From an uncultured Bacteroidales bacterium (GTDB taxonomy: Bacteria > Bacteroidota > Bacteroidia > Bacteroidales > F082), in the NCBI GenBank assembly GCA_937896895.1, contig CALBNV010000063.1, positions 1 through 61,380 of the forward strand: a DNA stretch of 61,380 nt, written 5' to 3'. Each line of letters starts with the position of its first letter. Positions within the stretch are counted from its first letter, which is position 1. The notes under the pieces are model-generated. The model made no database searches and was not told where the DNA came from. It was given only the letters and a program-made list of their open reading frames with translations. A program made the position numbers and the translations under genes. This document shows, piece after piece, positions 35,801-44,977 of the stretch.

Positions 35801-35830
35801 AAAGGAACACCGTTGGTTTGGCGTTCCTTT
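35797..35830 (-). terminator. terminator of gyrB
   Basis: AAAGGAAC and GTTCCTTT form the stem with an ACC/GGC extension. On the minus strand it is followed by a T-run (35803-35796). Confidence 0.88.
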
Positions 35831-35858
35831 CGTGTCAATTGTTATATAAAACTTACAA

Positions 35859-37811
35859 TTATGCGTCGATGTTGGCGTATGTTGCGTTCTGTTCGATGAA
35901 CTCGCGTCGTGGCCCGACGTCGTCTCCCATCAGCATGGAGAAGATGTAGTCGGCTTCGGCGCCGTTTTCGATGTGTATCTTGCGCAGCGTGCGGAACTCA
36001 GGGTTCATTGTCGTCATCCACAACTGTTCGGGGTTCATCTCACCAAGACCTTTGTAACGCTGCACGTGGGCATCCTGTCCCATCTCTTCGAGAAGTTGTA
36101 TGCGCTGTTCCTCTGTCCAGCAATAACGTTCTTTCTTGCCTTTTTTCACGAGATACAACGGTGGTGTCGCGATATAGACATAGCCTTTCTCGATGAGTTC
36201 CGGCATGTAACGGTAGAAGAACGTCAGGATAAGAGTCGAGATGTGGCTGCCATCGACATCAGCATCGGTCATGATGATAATCTTGTGGTAGCGCAGTTTC
36301 TCGATGTTCAACGCCTTGCTGTCTTCTTCAGTTCCTATTGTGACGCCGAGCGCGGTGTATATGTTTCTGATTTCCTCGCTCTCGAAAGCGCGGTGTTGCA
36401 TGGCTTTCTCCACGTTCAAAATCTTACCTCTAAGCGGGAGTATCGCCTGGAACTTACGGTCGCGGCCTTGTTTTGCCGAGCCGCCTGCCGAGTCGCCCTC
36501 GACGAGGTACAACTCTGTCATCTCGGGGTTGCGTTCCGAGCAGTCGGCGAGTTTGCCCGGGAGTCCGCCTCCGCTCAACGCGCCTTTACGCTGCACCATC
36601 TCGCGTGCCTTGCGGGCCGCATGACGCGCCGTCGCCGCCAGCACGACCTTGTCAACGATCATCTTGGCCTCTTTCGGATGCTCCTCAAGGTAATTCGAGA
36701 GATGCTCGCTCACGATCTTATCGACGATGCCCATGACCTCGTTGTTGCCGAGCTTCGTCTTTGTTTGGCCTTCAAACTGTGGTTCCGGCACTTTCACCGA
36801 TATAATCGCTGTCAATCCTTCGCGGAAGTCGTCGCCATTGATTTCAAACTTCAGTTTCGAGAACATCCCTTCCTTGTCGGCGTATGCCTTAAGCGTGCGT
36901 GTCAATCCTCTGCGGAAGCCTGCGAGGTGCGTGCCGCCCTCATGCGTGTTGATGTTGTTCACATACGAATGCAGGTTCTCCGAATACGAGGTGTTGTATT
37001 CGAGCGAGATCTCAACAGGCACATTGTCGGTTTCACCCTGAATGGCAATCGGTTCCGGCGTGAGTTTCTCACGGTTTTCATCGAGATAATTGATAAAATC
37101 GACGAGACCGTTGGCTGAATGGAACGTCTCCGACTTGCCTTCTTGACCTGTCTCGGGGTTGATGCGTCTGTCAACCAACGTGATTGTGATACCTTTATTA
37201 AGATATGCGAGTTCGCGCATACGCGCCGCAAGGATGTCGTAGCTGTATTCGTTTGTGATGAAGATGGAGTCATCGGGCGTGAAAGTGATTCTTGTACCGT
37301 GGTCTTCAGCGTCACCGACCACCTTCACTGGATAGAGTGGTTTGCCGAATTCGTATTCTTGAACGAAGATCTTGCCTTCACGATGCACCTCTGCTTTGAG
37401 GTGTTTTGAGAGTGCGTTGACGCAGCTGACGCCGACGCCGTGCAGACCGCCGGAGACCTTGTACGAGCCTTTGTCGAACTTGCCGCCGGCATGGAGAATC
37501 GTCAGAACCACCTCAAGGGCCGAACGTTTCTCCTTCTCGTGCATCCCCGTCGGAATACCACGGCCATTATCAACGACCGATATGCTGTTACCCGGCAGGA
37601 TTTCTATTCCGATTGTATCGCACCAGCCCGCCATCGCCTCGTCTATGGAGTTGTCAACGACTTCATACACAAGATGATGCAGACCTCTTACATTCACGTC
37701 ACCGATATACATGGCAGGGCGTTTGCGCACTGCCTCCAACCCCTCAAGAACTTGGATGTTATTGGCACCATAGTTACTCTCGGCGTTCTGGTTTTTTTCT
37801 TCTTCTGTCAT
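35859..37811 (-). CDS. gyrB: DNA gyrase subunit B
   Basis: It is the ATPase subunit of the type II topoisomerase that introduces negative supercoils. The 650 residues show the GHKL ATPase (about 20-230; VVDNSIDEAMAG, DNGRGIPTGMH, GGLHGVGVSCVNALS), the transducer domain, and the TOPRIM domain (about 430-545; EGDSAGGSAKQGRDRKFQA, PLRGKILNVEKA, DADVDGSHI) with the C-terminal QRYKGLGEMNPEQLW motif. Length and motifs are normal, and GyrB is favoured over ParE by these signatures. It has its own promoter and terminator. Confidence 0.97.
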   Translation of the reverse strand: MTEEEKNQNAESNYGANNIQVLEGLEAVRKRPAMYIGDVNVRGLHHLVYEVVDNSIDEAMAGWCDTIGIEILPGNSISVVDNGRGIPTGMHEKEKRSALEVVLTILHAGGKFDKGSYKVSGGLHGVGVSCVNALSKHLKAEVHREGKIFVQEYEFGKPLYPVKVVGDAEDHGTRITFTPDDSIFITNEYSYDILAARMRELAYLNKGITITLVDRRINPETGQEGKSETFHSANGLVDFINYLDENREKLTPEPIAIQGETDNVPVEISLEYNTSYSENLHSYVNNINTHEGGTHLAGFRRGLTRTLKAYADKEGMFSKLKFEINGDDFREGLTAIISVKVPEPQFEGQTKTKLGNNEVMGIVDKIVSEHLSNYLEEHPKEAKMIVDKVVLAATARHAARKAREMVQRKGALSGGGLPGKLADCSERNPEMTELYLVEGDSAGGSAKQGRDRKFQAILPLRGKILNVEKAMQHRAFESEEIRNIYTALGVTIGTEEDSKALNIEKLRYHKIIIMTDADVDGSHISTLILTFFYRYMPELIEKGYVYIATPPLYLVKKGKKERYCWTEEQRIQLLEEMGQDAHVQRYKGLGEMNPEQLWMTTMNPEFRTLRKIHIENGAEADYIFSMLMGDDVGPRREFIEQNATYANIDA

Positions 37812-37854
37812 TTTCTTATGTTAGATTTCCTATTTTTCTGATTTATAAAAACGT

Positions 37855-37862
37855 GCAAAGAT
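37855..37862 (-). promoter_or_regulatory. -7 promoter box of gyrB
   Basis: The minus strand reads TATCTTTG followed by CACG, 43 bases before the gyrB ATG. TATCTTTGCACG also occurs at the TonB receptor promoter. Confidence 0.65.
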
Positions 37863-37934
37863 AAGAAATTTCCATTAAATATCCATCAAAAATTTTGATG
37901 AAAAATTGCAATTAAATCAGCTCGGAAAAGCATG

Positions 37935-39581
37935 TCAGAATTTATATTTCACACCGACAAACAGCTCAAACCCCATGCTCGGATAATTGTAATAAAGTTG
38001 ATATTTGTTATGGATGAGATTATGTACCTCGGCAAAGGCAGAAAGAACCTCTTCTATTTGATAGTCAGCACCCAACTGAATATCAACAGCTGGCTTCAGC
38101 CTTATGTTTTCTCCATTTCCGTCCATCGCCCAACGTTTTCCCATAATTGACATTGAGGCGTCAAACTTCCAAAACTCATCATATTTGTAGCCACCGCTCA
38201 AAGTCATCTCAAAAGATGGTTTATAATACGGAACTTCAATTGAATATCCATTGTATTTCAATGACATGGCCGCATCAATCTGCTCGTTGATCTTCCAATT
38301 TGCGTCAGCCATGACATTCAACACGTTGTAATCCATGAATGTCACGCCAAAAGCCTGAAGATGATATATCGTCTCATCATCGTCATATTCTGTGTAGAAA
38401 CCAGTGTCGGGAATATAGAACAGACCGTTTTTAACGACACGGAACCTTACGCCGGCATGGACATCTATCGTTTTGATAATGTTTGCCTTAGCACCAAAAC
38501 CAAGGTCAATCTTCGTCTTCTCATAGCCAAAATCACTCAGATATTTGAAGTCCGTCGTGACGAACGGATTTTCCTTGACGACGGTTTCAAGGGTATTGAT
38601 TTTCGACCGGCCTCCAACTTTAGCATAGAGTTCCAAGTCATTGTCTAACAAGAACAAACTGCCTTTCACGTCTGGATAAATCCCAACTCCGTCATCGGTC
38701 TTGAGGTCCAAACCCAATCCGAGACGCACATTGTAAAAATCGCCGTCAAGGTTGAAATTCGGCTTCAACGTTATCATAAACAGACTCTTATAGACATTAT
38801 CGTAATTCACATCGACATCGCCATTGGCAAGGTATGAATCATCAGAATAAGCCAGATGAGCCTTCATATTCACCTGGCTCTCGTGCGTGCCGCCCATGAT
38901 GCCGGTGTATCTGTAGTCACCGCTATATTCTTGATACAGCTGCCGATAGCTTGTGCCGACAGACGACCATTTCGCACCGACCTTGACGGAATGTATGTTA
39001 CGTCCGTTTTTGTTTGTCACTGCATTACCATCCGCATCGTCGTATGAACGCAGGTGATACATATCATAATGGTAATCGCTGGAAACGCTCAGCTGCCCAG
39101 TCTTGAACTTATTGACAGTCATCACATTAACTCCGTTATTCATGAAAGTCGATTTCTTATAGTCCTTTTGGTCAACCCAAGATGAATAATGGTCCACCCC
39201 GATGTTCAAGGTCATTTTCTTCGACAATTCCGATGAATGACGGAACGCGAGTACTGGCGAGAGGCGTGTGCCGAGCGCCGCCTTCAGGAATCCATCCTTG
39301 CCGTAATAATCTGACGGCGAGACGTACGGCAACGCGCTCATCGTCTCGACATCCATGTCAAAGCCGAAGTCAAAGTCTTTTGTCTGGGCCTTGTAATTCG
39401 GGACATTGAAATCGTTCTGTGGAATTTCTGGCGTTTTCACCAAACGCTCCGAGCGTTTTATCTGCGGACGGAACGAGCCTTCCACGGTGACCTGTTCATT
39501 ATGTTCTTGCGCTGTCGCCGCCATCGGCAAAGCCGCAATTATACTGACAATCAAATATTTAGCAAATCTATTCATTTTCAT
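37935..39581 (-). CDS. outer membrane beta-barrel protein, TonB-receptor-like barrel without plug
   Basis: The 548 residues have a signal peptide (about 1-24, ending ATAQ), a short N-terminal region (EQVTVEGSFRPQIKRSERLV) and then many amphipathic strands with W, Y and D, ending FELFVGVKYKF with terminal Phe. It is too short for a complete TonB-dependent receptor and no plug domain is visible. It overlaps the TPR gene upstream by 14 bp and must be cotranslated with it. The pair is conserved-looking, but I do not know its function. Confidence 0.75.
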   Translation of the reverse strand: MKMNRFAKYLIVSIIAALPMAATAQEHNEQVTVEGSFRPQIKRSERLVKTPEIPQNDFNVPNYKAQTKDFDFGFDMDVETMSALPYVSPSDYYGKDGFLKAALGTRLSPVLAFRHSSELSKKMTLNIGVDHYSSWVDQKDYKKSTFMNNGVNVMTVNKFKTGQLSVSSDYHYDMYHLRSYDDADGNAVTNKNGRNIHSVKVGAKWSSVGTSYRQLYQEYSGDYRYTGIMGGTHESQVNMKAHLAYSDDSYLANGDVDVNYDNVYKSLFMITLKPNFNLDGDFYNVRLGLGLDLKTDDGVGIYPDVKGSLFLLDNDLELYAKVGGRSKINTLETVVKENPFVTTDFKYLSDFGYEKTKIDLGFGAKANIIKTIDVHAGVRFRVVKNGLFYIPDTGFYTEYDDDETIYHLQAFGVTFMDYNVLNVMADANWKINEQIDAAMSLKYNGYSIEVPYYKPSFEMTLSGGYKYDEFWKFDASMSIMGKRWAMDGNGENIRLKPAVDIQLGADYQIEEVLSAFAEVHNLIHNKYQLYYNYPSMGFELFVGVKYKF

Positions 39582-42500
39582 TCTCGTCTTTTTCTATTTT
39601 AGAAAGTCTGTCTTGCGCTGCCTTCACAATCTCCGTCTTGTGTTGTTCATCGGGGTAGTTTTCGATTATGCTCTTCAGCGTTTCCCTTGCCTGAAACACG
39701 TTGTCTTTTGCCACATAGACATCGCTCAACACGAGGAAAGAGCTGGCTATCAAGTAGGTATAATCGCCGAAGTTGTCTGAGATATAAAACACTTTCTCTT
39801 CTGTCTTATCCAAATCCTTCAGATTCCAGCTTGACAAAACATCGTAATATGCAGCCTCGGCGCCAAGTTCAGTCCTGTCGTTATGTGCGCAGTCATGGAG
39901 TTTAACCGCCGCCGTGACATAATCCTTCTGCTTGAACAATGACACACCGACGACATAGTTCATCTTGTTTTTCTGTGATTGTGTCAGCTCATGGCTTGAG
40001 AGTTCATCACCTGTTCCGATTGCACCGGCAAAGTCTTCGAGTTGGTATTCACAGCACATTTTCTTCTCAAGAGCATCAGTCTTAATTTTTTGGTTATCAG
40101 TAATTTCCAAAAGTCTCGAATAATAATCGCGTGCTTTCTCAAAGTCGGAGTCAACGTACGACATATGTGCAATCTTCACCAAAGCGTTGTCAGTATAGTC
40201 GTTATCGGGTTGTGCAATGACATATTCGAGATAAGGCTTTGACTCCTTCGCCCTGCCGAGTTTTTCCATCGAAATGAGTCCGAAATAATTTATCTTCAAG
40301 AGATAAACGCCTTTAGGATTATTCTCAATATATTGATTTACAGCGTATAATGTCTCTTCATATTTACCTTCCTGATAAAATCTCTCTGCCGTCGCGAATG
40401 CTATCGAATCCTGTTCCGACACGCTTGTGGCGATGCCATTTGCTGTCGTGTATTCAAAAAACTCCTGCGTACGGTTTGTTTCCATGTAAATATTCCTTAT
40501 GATATTCACGGCCTCACGCGACTCATCGGTGTTCGGGTAGTCTTTCACGACTTTCTTCAACGACGTAAGAGCTTGTTCGTACTGGTCATTGCCGTAATAA
40601 AGCATCCCGATTTTGACTTGTCCCTGACGCGCGTACGACGAGCGCGGGCGTTCCTTCACAAGGCGTCCGAAAGCGGTGATGGCGGCACGTTCGTCGTTGG
40701 TGCCGAGGTGCGCCATACCTGTCTCGTACAAAGCGCGGTCATAGAACGTTGAATTTTTATATTTTTCGCACAAAACATTCATACTGTTTACCTTGCCGGT
40801 CATATTGCCTAATGCTCCGTAACCCATGCCGGTCTGAAACATCGCATAATCCGCGTTCTTGGAGTCAAGTTTCGTGGCGTTTCCGTAAGCCGTAATCGCC
40901 TTGTCGTAACTGCGGTTCATGAACAGGCAGTCGCCTATCCGCATCCACGCGTCCGACTCGAATGTCTTCTCCACATCGCTTTGATTTACAAAGTAGTTGA
41001 ACTCCTTGATGGCATTGGCAAAATCGCCTTTCTGATAAAAAATATAGCCAAAATTATAATACGCAAGCGGGAACATCTCCGACTGTTCGGCGCCAGGCAT
41101 CTTCATGAAAGTCATAAGGCTTTTCTCGGCGTTCGCATAGTCTTTTTTCCTGAAATAAGCATCGGAGATCCAATACGCGGCATCGCAACGCAGTTTGGCC
41201 GAAGCCTCAGCATTCTTGACAGTCTTGTTAAGATATGCCACCGAATTGTCGTAATCCATGCCCGCCAGCAACTGAATACCAATGTTATACGTAAGCTGAG
41301 CATAGATTTTTTCCATCTCGGCGGTCATTCTCGGAAAACGCTCGATTGTCTTCACAGCCTTATCGTAATCTTTTGTGTTCAGCAGCAGATGAACCACAAG
41401 CATCCGAGCTTCATCAGCCCGCGGTGATTGCGGGTTTTTGTCAAGATAATCAGAGAGTTGCGTGACGGCCTCCCCGAAAGGATCGACGCCAGGGATCATG
41501 CTCAGCCTCGCATAATTGAACAGCGCGTCCTCGCTCATCTGATGGTCGAAGTCGGTTTTGTACGCCGCAAGGAAGGCGTTACGCGCGAACTTCTCCTCGT
41601 GCGTCTCGATGTAACATTGCGCGAGATAATACGAGCCATATTGCCCGAGTTTGTCATCCTTGCGTTTTGTGGCATTCTGGAAACAAGTTATAGCTCCCTC
41701 ATGATCAGCGGCTTTCATCTTACAGAACCCGATTCTGAACTCCACTTCGCGCTGGAACGAGCGTCTTGTGCTTTTACGGGCTATATCATAATATGTCAAT
41801 GCCTTGGCATAATCTTTCTGCTGATACCACGACTCCGCCAACATCAGCGCGATCTCCGCCTTACGGTAGCCGTCGGCATTTGCGAGAATCTCGTCGGCGC
41901 GGTCTGTCACAGCCGAAAAATCGCCGTTTGAGAAATTCATCTGCATCATGTAAAGCGGCACGATATCCTTATATCTCGTGGTGTTTTCAAGCATCTTGAA
42001 ATTCTTTCCCGCTTCGTCATAATTCTTATTAATATATTGAATATGGGCGTAATAATATCTGGCATCGTCTTGAAACGCGCTTGGCATCAGCATTGAGTTA
42101 TGGAAGAGCGGAGAGGCTTTCTCCACGTCGCCTGTCTGGTAACAGGCAAGACCTTTCTTGAAATAAAACTCCGCTTTGTCGTTGTCTTCCAACGACTCTG
42201 CGTCAACCGACTCGTAAGTCTTCACCGCGTCGCGGTATTTCTTGTTCTCCAAGAGAATGTTGGCGTACAAGAAATTGGCTTTCTGCGACAGTATGCTCGT
42301 CGGGTTCTCGCGGACGAAATCTACAATTTGCTGCTGTCCAGCCCCTGTGTATGCCGCGCTCACTGCCTCATAGAACTTCGCTTCGACGGCATGATTGCCT
42401 TCCGTCTCGCCGTTAAGCAGGAGATAATCGTTGAAGAGTGAAGCCGCCGCGTTGTAGTTTTCGTTGTCAAACAAGGTCTTCGCCGCGTTGAACAGAGATT

Positions 42501-42597
42501 CCGGTTCATATTGTTCGATACGTTTTTGTGCTGAAAGTGAATTAGTTACAAAAGTCACGAGTACCAAAAACGCAAAAGTTTTTTTCATCATGTCCAT
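39568..42597 (-). CDS. large tetratricopeptide-repeat protein, secreted/periplasmic
   Basis: The 1009 residues start with a signal peptide (MKKTFAFLVLVTFVTNSLSA after MDM) and are almost entirely helical TPR-type repeats of 34-37 residues, for example YAKALTYYDIARKS, DYANAEKSLMTFMKMPGAEQ and YEQALTSLKKVVKDYPNTDE. The last of these resembles the YbgF/BamD-type repeats. It probably acts as a periplasmic scaffold and overlaps the outer-membrane barrel gene by 14 bp. A partner role for that barrel is inferred from the overlap. A weak TAATTTCG box lies at 42613-42620. Confidence 0.8.
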   Translation of the reverse strand: MDMMKKTFAFLVLVTFVTNSLSAQKRIEQYEPESLFNAAKTLFDNENYNAAASLFNDYLLLNGETEGNHAVEAKFYEAVSAAYTGAGQQQIVDFVRENPTSILSQKANFLYANILLENKKYRDAVKTYESVDAESLEDNDKAEFYFKKGLACYQTGDVEKASPLFHNSMLMPSAFQDDARYYYAHIQYINKNYDEAGKNFKMLENTTRYKDIVPLYMMQMNFSNGDFSAVTDRADEILANADGYRKAEIALMLAESWYQQKDYAKALTYYDIARKSTRRSFQREVEFRIGFCKMKAADHEGAITCFQNATKRKDDKLGQYGSYYLAQCYIETHEEKFARNAFLAAYKTDFDHQMSEDALFNYARLSMIPGVDPFGEAVTQLSDYLDKNPQSPRADEARMLVVHLLLNTKDYDKAVKTIERFPRMTAEMEKIYAQLTYNIGIQLLAGMDYDNSVAYLNKTVKNAEASAKLRCDAAYWISDAYFRKKDYANAEKSLMTFMKMPGAEQSEMFPLAYYNFGYIFYQKGDFANAIKEFNYFVNQSDVEKTFESDAWMRIGDCLFMNRSYDKAITAYGNATKLDSKNADYAMFQTGMGYGALGNMTGKVNSMNVLCEKYKNSTFYDRALYETGMAHLGTNDERAAITAFGRLVKERPRSSYARQGQVKIGMLYYGNDQYEQALTSLKKVVKDYPNTDESREAVNIIRNIYMETNRTQEFFEYTTANGIATSVSEQDSIAFATAERFYQEGKYEETLYAVNQYIENNPKGVYLLKINYFGLISMEKLGRAKESKPYLEYVIAQPDNDYTDNALVKIAHMSYVDSDFEKARDYYSRLLEITDNQKIKTDALEKKMCCEYQLEDFAGAIGTGDELSSHELTQSQKNKMNYVVGVSLFKQKDYVTAAVKLHDCAHNDRTELGAEAAYYDVLSSWNLKDLDKTEEKVFYISDNFGDYTYLIASSFLVLSDVYVAKDNVFQARETLKSIIENYPDEQHKTEIVKAAQDRLSKIEKDENENE

Positions 42598-42660
42598 TTA
42601 AAAATTTTTCTGCGAAATTACTAAGAAAAACGTCATTTCCTGTGGTTTATTATAAAAAAT

Positions 42661-42693
42661 TTTGCCTTTGGATGTCGGTTATCCAAAGGCAAA
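42661..42693 (-). terminator. terminator of the RNase P RNA gene
   Basis: TTTGCCTTTGGAT and ATCCAAAGGCAAA are a perfect 13-bp stem with a 7-base loop, followed on the minus strand by ATTTTTTATA. Confidence 0.92.
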
Positions 42694-43054
42694 AGAAAAG
42701 CGTAAGCGGGATTCTGTTCTCATTTCTGAGTGACTGTCATTTCTCTAAGCCAGCCGTCACCGGAAGGCTTTAGCAACCCACCCACCCGACTCGGACGAGC
42801 AGCCCTCTCGGCCCGAAGGCCATCATCGGTATATTTGGTTTTGCAGCCCATAAGGTTTACCCCAGGTCCGTGTCACCACGGAGATGCGTGAGCTCTTACC
42901 TCGCGTTTTCACCCTTACCCTTTCGGGCGGTTATTTTCTGTGGCACTTTCTTCCTCTGTCTCCAGAGGCTTCCCGTTAGGAAGTATGTCGCTCTGTGCTG
43001 TCCCGACTTTCCTCACGCGTAATAATACGCCCGCGACAGTCGCTTTTCGGGCTG
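42692..43054 (-). ncRNA. rnpB: RNase P RNA (class A)
   Basis: This is the catalytic RNA that removes 5' leaders from tRNA precursors. On the minus strand the conserved cores occur in the right order: GAGGAAAGTCGGGACAGCAC (P4 5' strand), CCCGAAAGGGTAAGGGTGAA, GAGGTAAGAGCTCACGC, GGGGTAAACCTTATGGG and ACAGAATCCCGCTTACGC (P4 3' strand). Size (about 360 nt) is normal. It sits between the TPR gene and NhaD and ends at the strong hairpin terminator. The ends are estimated to within about 5 bases. Confidence 0.95.
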
Positions 43055-43153
43055 CAAAAGTACAAAAAAAAATGATGTGACACTTTCGCTTTTGGAAAAA
43101 TATTCACAATGGCAAAACTTTTAAAAAGAATGCGTGTTTCTTTAAAAAAATCG

Positions 43154-43161
43154 TAACTTTG
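43154..43161 (+). promoter_or_regulatory. -7 promoter box of the NhaD antiporter gene
   Basis: TAACTTTG then CACG lies 21 bases before the start codon at 43183. The upstream rnpB promoter region on the minus strand is within 100 bp. Confidence 0.6.
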
Positions 43162-43182
43162 CACGTTTTTAAATAAAAAAAT

Positions 43183-44487
43183 ATGAGCCATACTTCCATT
43201 CCACTTTGGACACTTATCCCGTTCGTTCTCATGCTGCTGTCGATAGCAGTGTTTCCGCTCGTCAAGAAGACCGAGCATTTTTGGGAGAACAACCGTAACA
43301 AACTAATTGTGTCAATCGTCTTGTCGATACCGGTGATTGCCATTTTTGCGGCTAACGGCATGACACACAACATCATTCATCAGGTCGTGTACGACTATGT
43401 GCCGTTCATCGCGCTGCTGCTGTCACTGTTCATTGTCACCGGCGGCATCTTCATCAACATCGACATCAAGGCGAAACCGATAAACAACACAATAATGTTG
43501 GCGATCGGCATGATATTGGCTTCGTTCATGGGCACGACCGGAGCCGCGATGCTTCTGATCAGACCGCTTCTTAACATCAACAAAGAGCGCAAACACACGG
43601 TTCATACAGTGTTGTTTTTCATTGCGATAGTGGCAAACTGCGGCGGTCTTCTCACTCCGCTCGGCGACCCGCCGCTCTTCATGCTCTATCTCCGCGGCGC
43701 ATCGTTCGGCTGGTTCTTCGGCCTCTTCGCCGAATGGCTCACCGCCGGATTGCTGCTGCTTGCAATATATTTTGTTTACGACACTGTTATGTATAAAAAA
43801 GAAGACGCGGAGAGTCTCCTCTTGGATGCGACCAATCAGGAACCGCTTAAAATAGAAGGAAAAATCAATTTCGTTCTTCTCCTTGGCGTCATTGCTTCGG
43901 TGGCATTTATCAACAGCCAGTATATCAAGGGTTTAGATGATAATACGTTGAAACTCGTTCAGAGCGGCGCACTTGTCGTGATTGCTTTGCTGTCGATGGT
44001 CCTGACAAGCAAGAAAACCCGTTTTGAAGACAATAAGTTCAGCTGGGGCCCGATACTTGAGGTCGCCGCGCTGTTCCTCGGAATCTTCATCACGATGGTG
44101 CCGGCACTCATGTATCTGCAAGGCAACGCGCATAATATGGGACTTGAGAAAGATTGGCAGTTCTACTATATCACAGGTGCTCTGAGTTCGTTCCTCGACA
44201 ACACCCCGACGGCGTTGGCGTTCCACAGCGTGGCACTCGGCCTCGATTACTCGACGTTTACCGGCACGATGGTGGCTGGCGTTCCCGAGTTCCTGCTCAA
44301 GGCCATCTCCACAGCAGCTGTGTTCTTTGGCGCGATGACTTACATAGGCAACGGCCCGAACTTCATGGTCAAGGCCATCGCAGAACAAAGCGGTCTCAAA
44401 ATGCCTGATTTCTTCAGGTATATCTATAAGTTCGCAATAATTTTCGTGCTTCCCGTGTATGTCATCGTACAGCTGATCTTCTTCTGA
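43183..44487 (+). CDS. nhaD: sodium:proton antiporter, NhaD/ArsB-type
   Basis: It is an inner-membrane exchanger that removes Na+ in return for H+. The 434 residues form 11-12 hydrophobic helices; typical IT-superfamily stretches include FMGTTGAAMLLIRPLL, NCGGLLTPLGDPPLFMLYLR (also in ArsB) and FLDNTPTALAFHSVALG. It differs from E. coli NhaA/NhaB and fits the NhaD group by length and motifs. It has its own promoter and terminator. The transported ion is inferred from the family. Confidence 0.85.
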   Translation: MSHTSIPLWTLIPFVLMLLSIAVFPLVKKTEHFWENNRNKLIVSIVLSIPVIAIFAANGMTHNIIHQVVYDYVPFIALLLSLFIVTGGIFINIDIKAKPINNTIMLAIGMILASFMGTTGAAMLLIRPLLNINKERKHTVHTVLFFIAIVANCGGLLTPLGDPPLFMLYLRGASFGWFFGLFAEWLTAGLLLLAIYFVYDTVMYKKEDAESLLLDATNQEPLKIEGKINFVLLLGVIASVAFINSQYIKGLDDNTLKLVQSGALVVIALLSMVLTSKKTRFEDNKFSWGPILEVAALFLGIFITMVPALMYLQGNAHNMGLEKDWQFYYITGALSSFLDNTPTALAFHSVALGLDYSTFTGTMVAGVPEFLLKAISTAAVFFGAMTYIGNGPNFMVKAIAEQSGLKMPDFFRYIYKFAIIFVLPVYVIVQLIFF

Positions 44488-44507
44488 TAATTATAAAACT
44501 AATACAT

Positions 44508-44548
44508 AAAAAATTCTAAAATGCTATATGCGTTTTAGAATTTTTTTT
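44508..44548 (+). terminator. terminator after nhaD
   Basis: AAAATTCTAAAA and TTTTAGAATTTT form a perfect 12-bp stem with an 11-base loop, followed by TTTT. It ends right at the next promoter box. Confidence 0.9.
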
Positions 44549-44549
44549 A

Positions 44550-44557
44550 TAACTTTG
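44550..44557 (+). promoter_or_regulatory. -7 promoter box upstream of the HTH gene (distal)
   Basis: TAACTTTG lies two bases after the nhaD terminator. It is one of two candidate promoters for the HTH gene and would give a leader of about 150 bases containing the direct repeats. Confidence 0.5.
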
Positions 44558-44634
44558 CGCCATAATTGTCTCTGACCAAAAACTGCATACAATTAATATT
44601 GTTGTTTGAGAATATTAAAATAGCAAATATTGGC

Positions 44635-44671
44635 ATTGTTAATTGTCAAAAACGCTATTGTTAATTGGCAA
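44635..44671 (+). promoter_or_regulatory. direct repeats ATTGTTAATTGnCAA, probable operator
   Basis: ATTGTTAATTGTCAA (44635-44649) and ATTGTTAATTGGCAA (44657-44671) differ in one base and are spaced 22 bases start to start, about two turns of DNA. The second copy overlaps a TTG that fits a -33 box for the proximal promoter. This is the arrangement expected for an autoregulated HTH gene. Confidence 0.6.
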
Positions 44672-44689
44672 TAAGAACAATTTTTTGTA

Positions 44690-44697
44690 TAATTTTG
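44690..44697 (+). promoter_or_regulatory. -7 promoter box of the HTH gene (proximal)
   Basis: TAATTTTG with a TTG at 44665-44667, 22 bases apart; the start codon is at 44717. The leader would be about 12-13 bases. Confidence 0.55.
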
Positions 44698-44716
44698 TGA
44701 GTTAAAGTTTTGAAAA

Positions 44717-44977
44717 ATGGAACCATTGGAATTTCATGTTGGGAATTTAATCAAAGAGCACCTGAAAAGTGAAGGACGCACTGAGGTCTGGTTGGCGAAG
44801 AATGTCCATTGTGACCCTGGTAATTTCAACAGGATGTTAAAGAAAGAATCGCTTGACATCGACTTGTTGCGAAGGATTTCGGTGAAGCTGAAGCATAACT
44901 TTTGTGCGGATTATGCGAGGTTTGTCGAAAAACAAATTCAGGATGAGAGGTCGTCCGAAGTCACCTTCTTGCCTTGA
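44717..44977 (+). CDS. small helix-turn-helix protein (XRE-like)
   Basis: The 86 residues contain one HTH unit (about 8-60): IKEHLKSEGRTEVWLAKN then DPGNFNRMLKKESLDIDLLR, followed by an ISVKLKHNF helix. This resembles the Cro/XRE fold with a weakly conserved recognition helix. It is probably a transcription regulator in the cytoplasm. Direct repeats in its promoter suggest it controls itself. The end overlaps prmC by 17 bp in convergent orientation. No toxin or phage gene lies nearby. Confidence 0.7.
   Translation: MEPLEFHVGNLIKEHLKSEGRTEVWLAKNVHCDPGNFNRMLKKESLDIDLLRRISVKLKHNFCADYARFVEKQIQDERSSEVTFLP

Noticed and set aside
35973..37118. 381-codon open frame on the plus strand opposite gyrB
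   Set aside because: It is a shadow of gyrB in a complementary frame; no start context or domain supports it.
42976..43278. 100-codon minus-strand open frame through the RNase P RNA start
   Set aside because: The DNA here is better explained by rnpB and the nhaD 5' end; the translation has no family.
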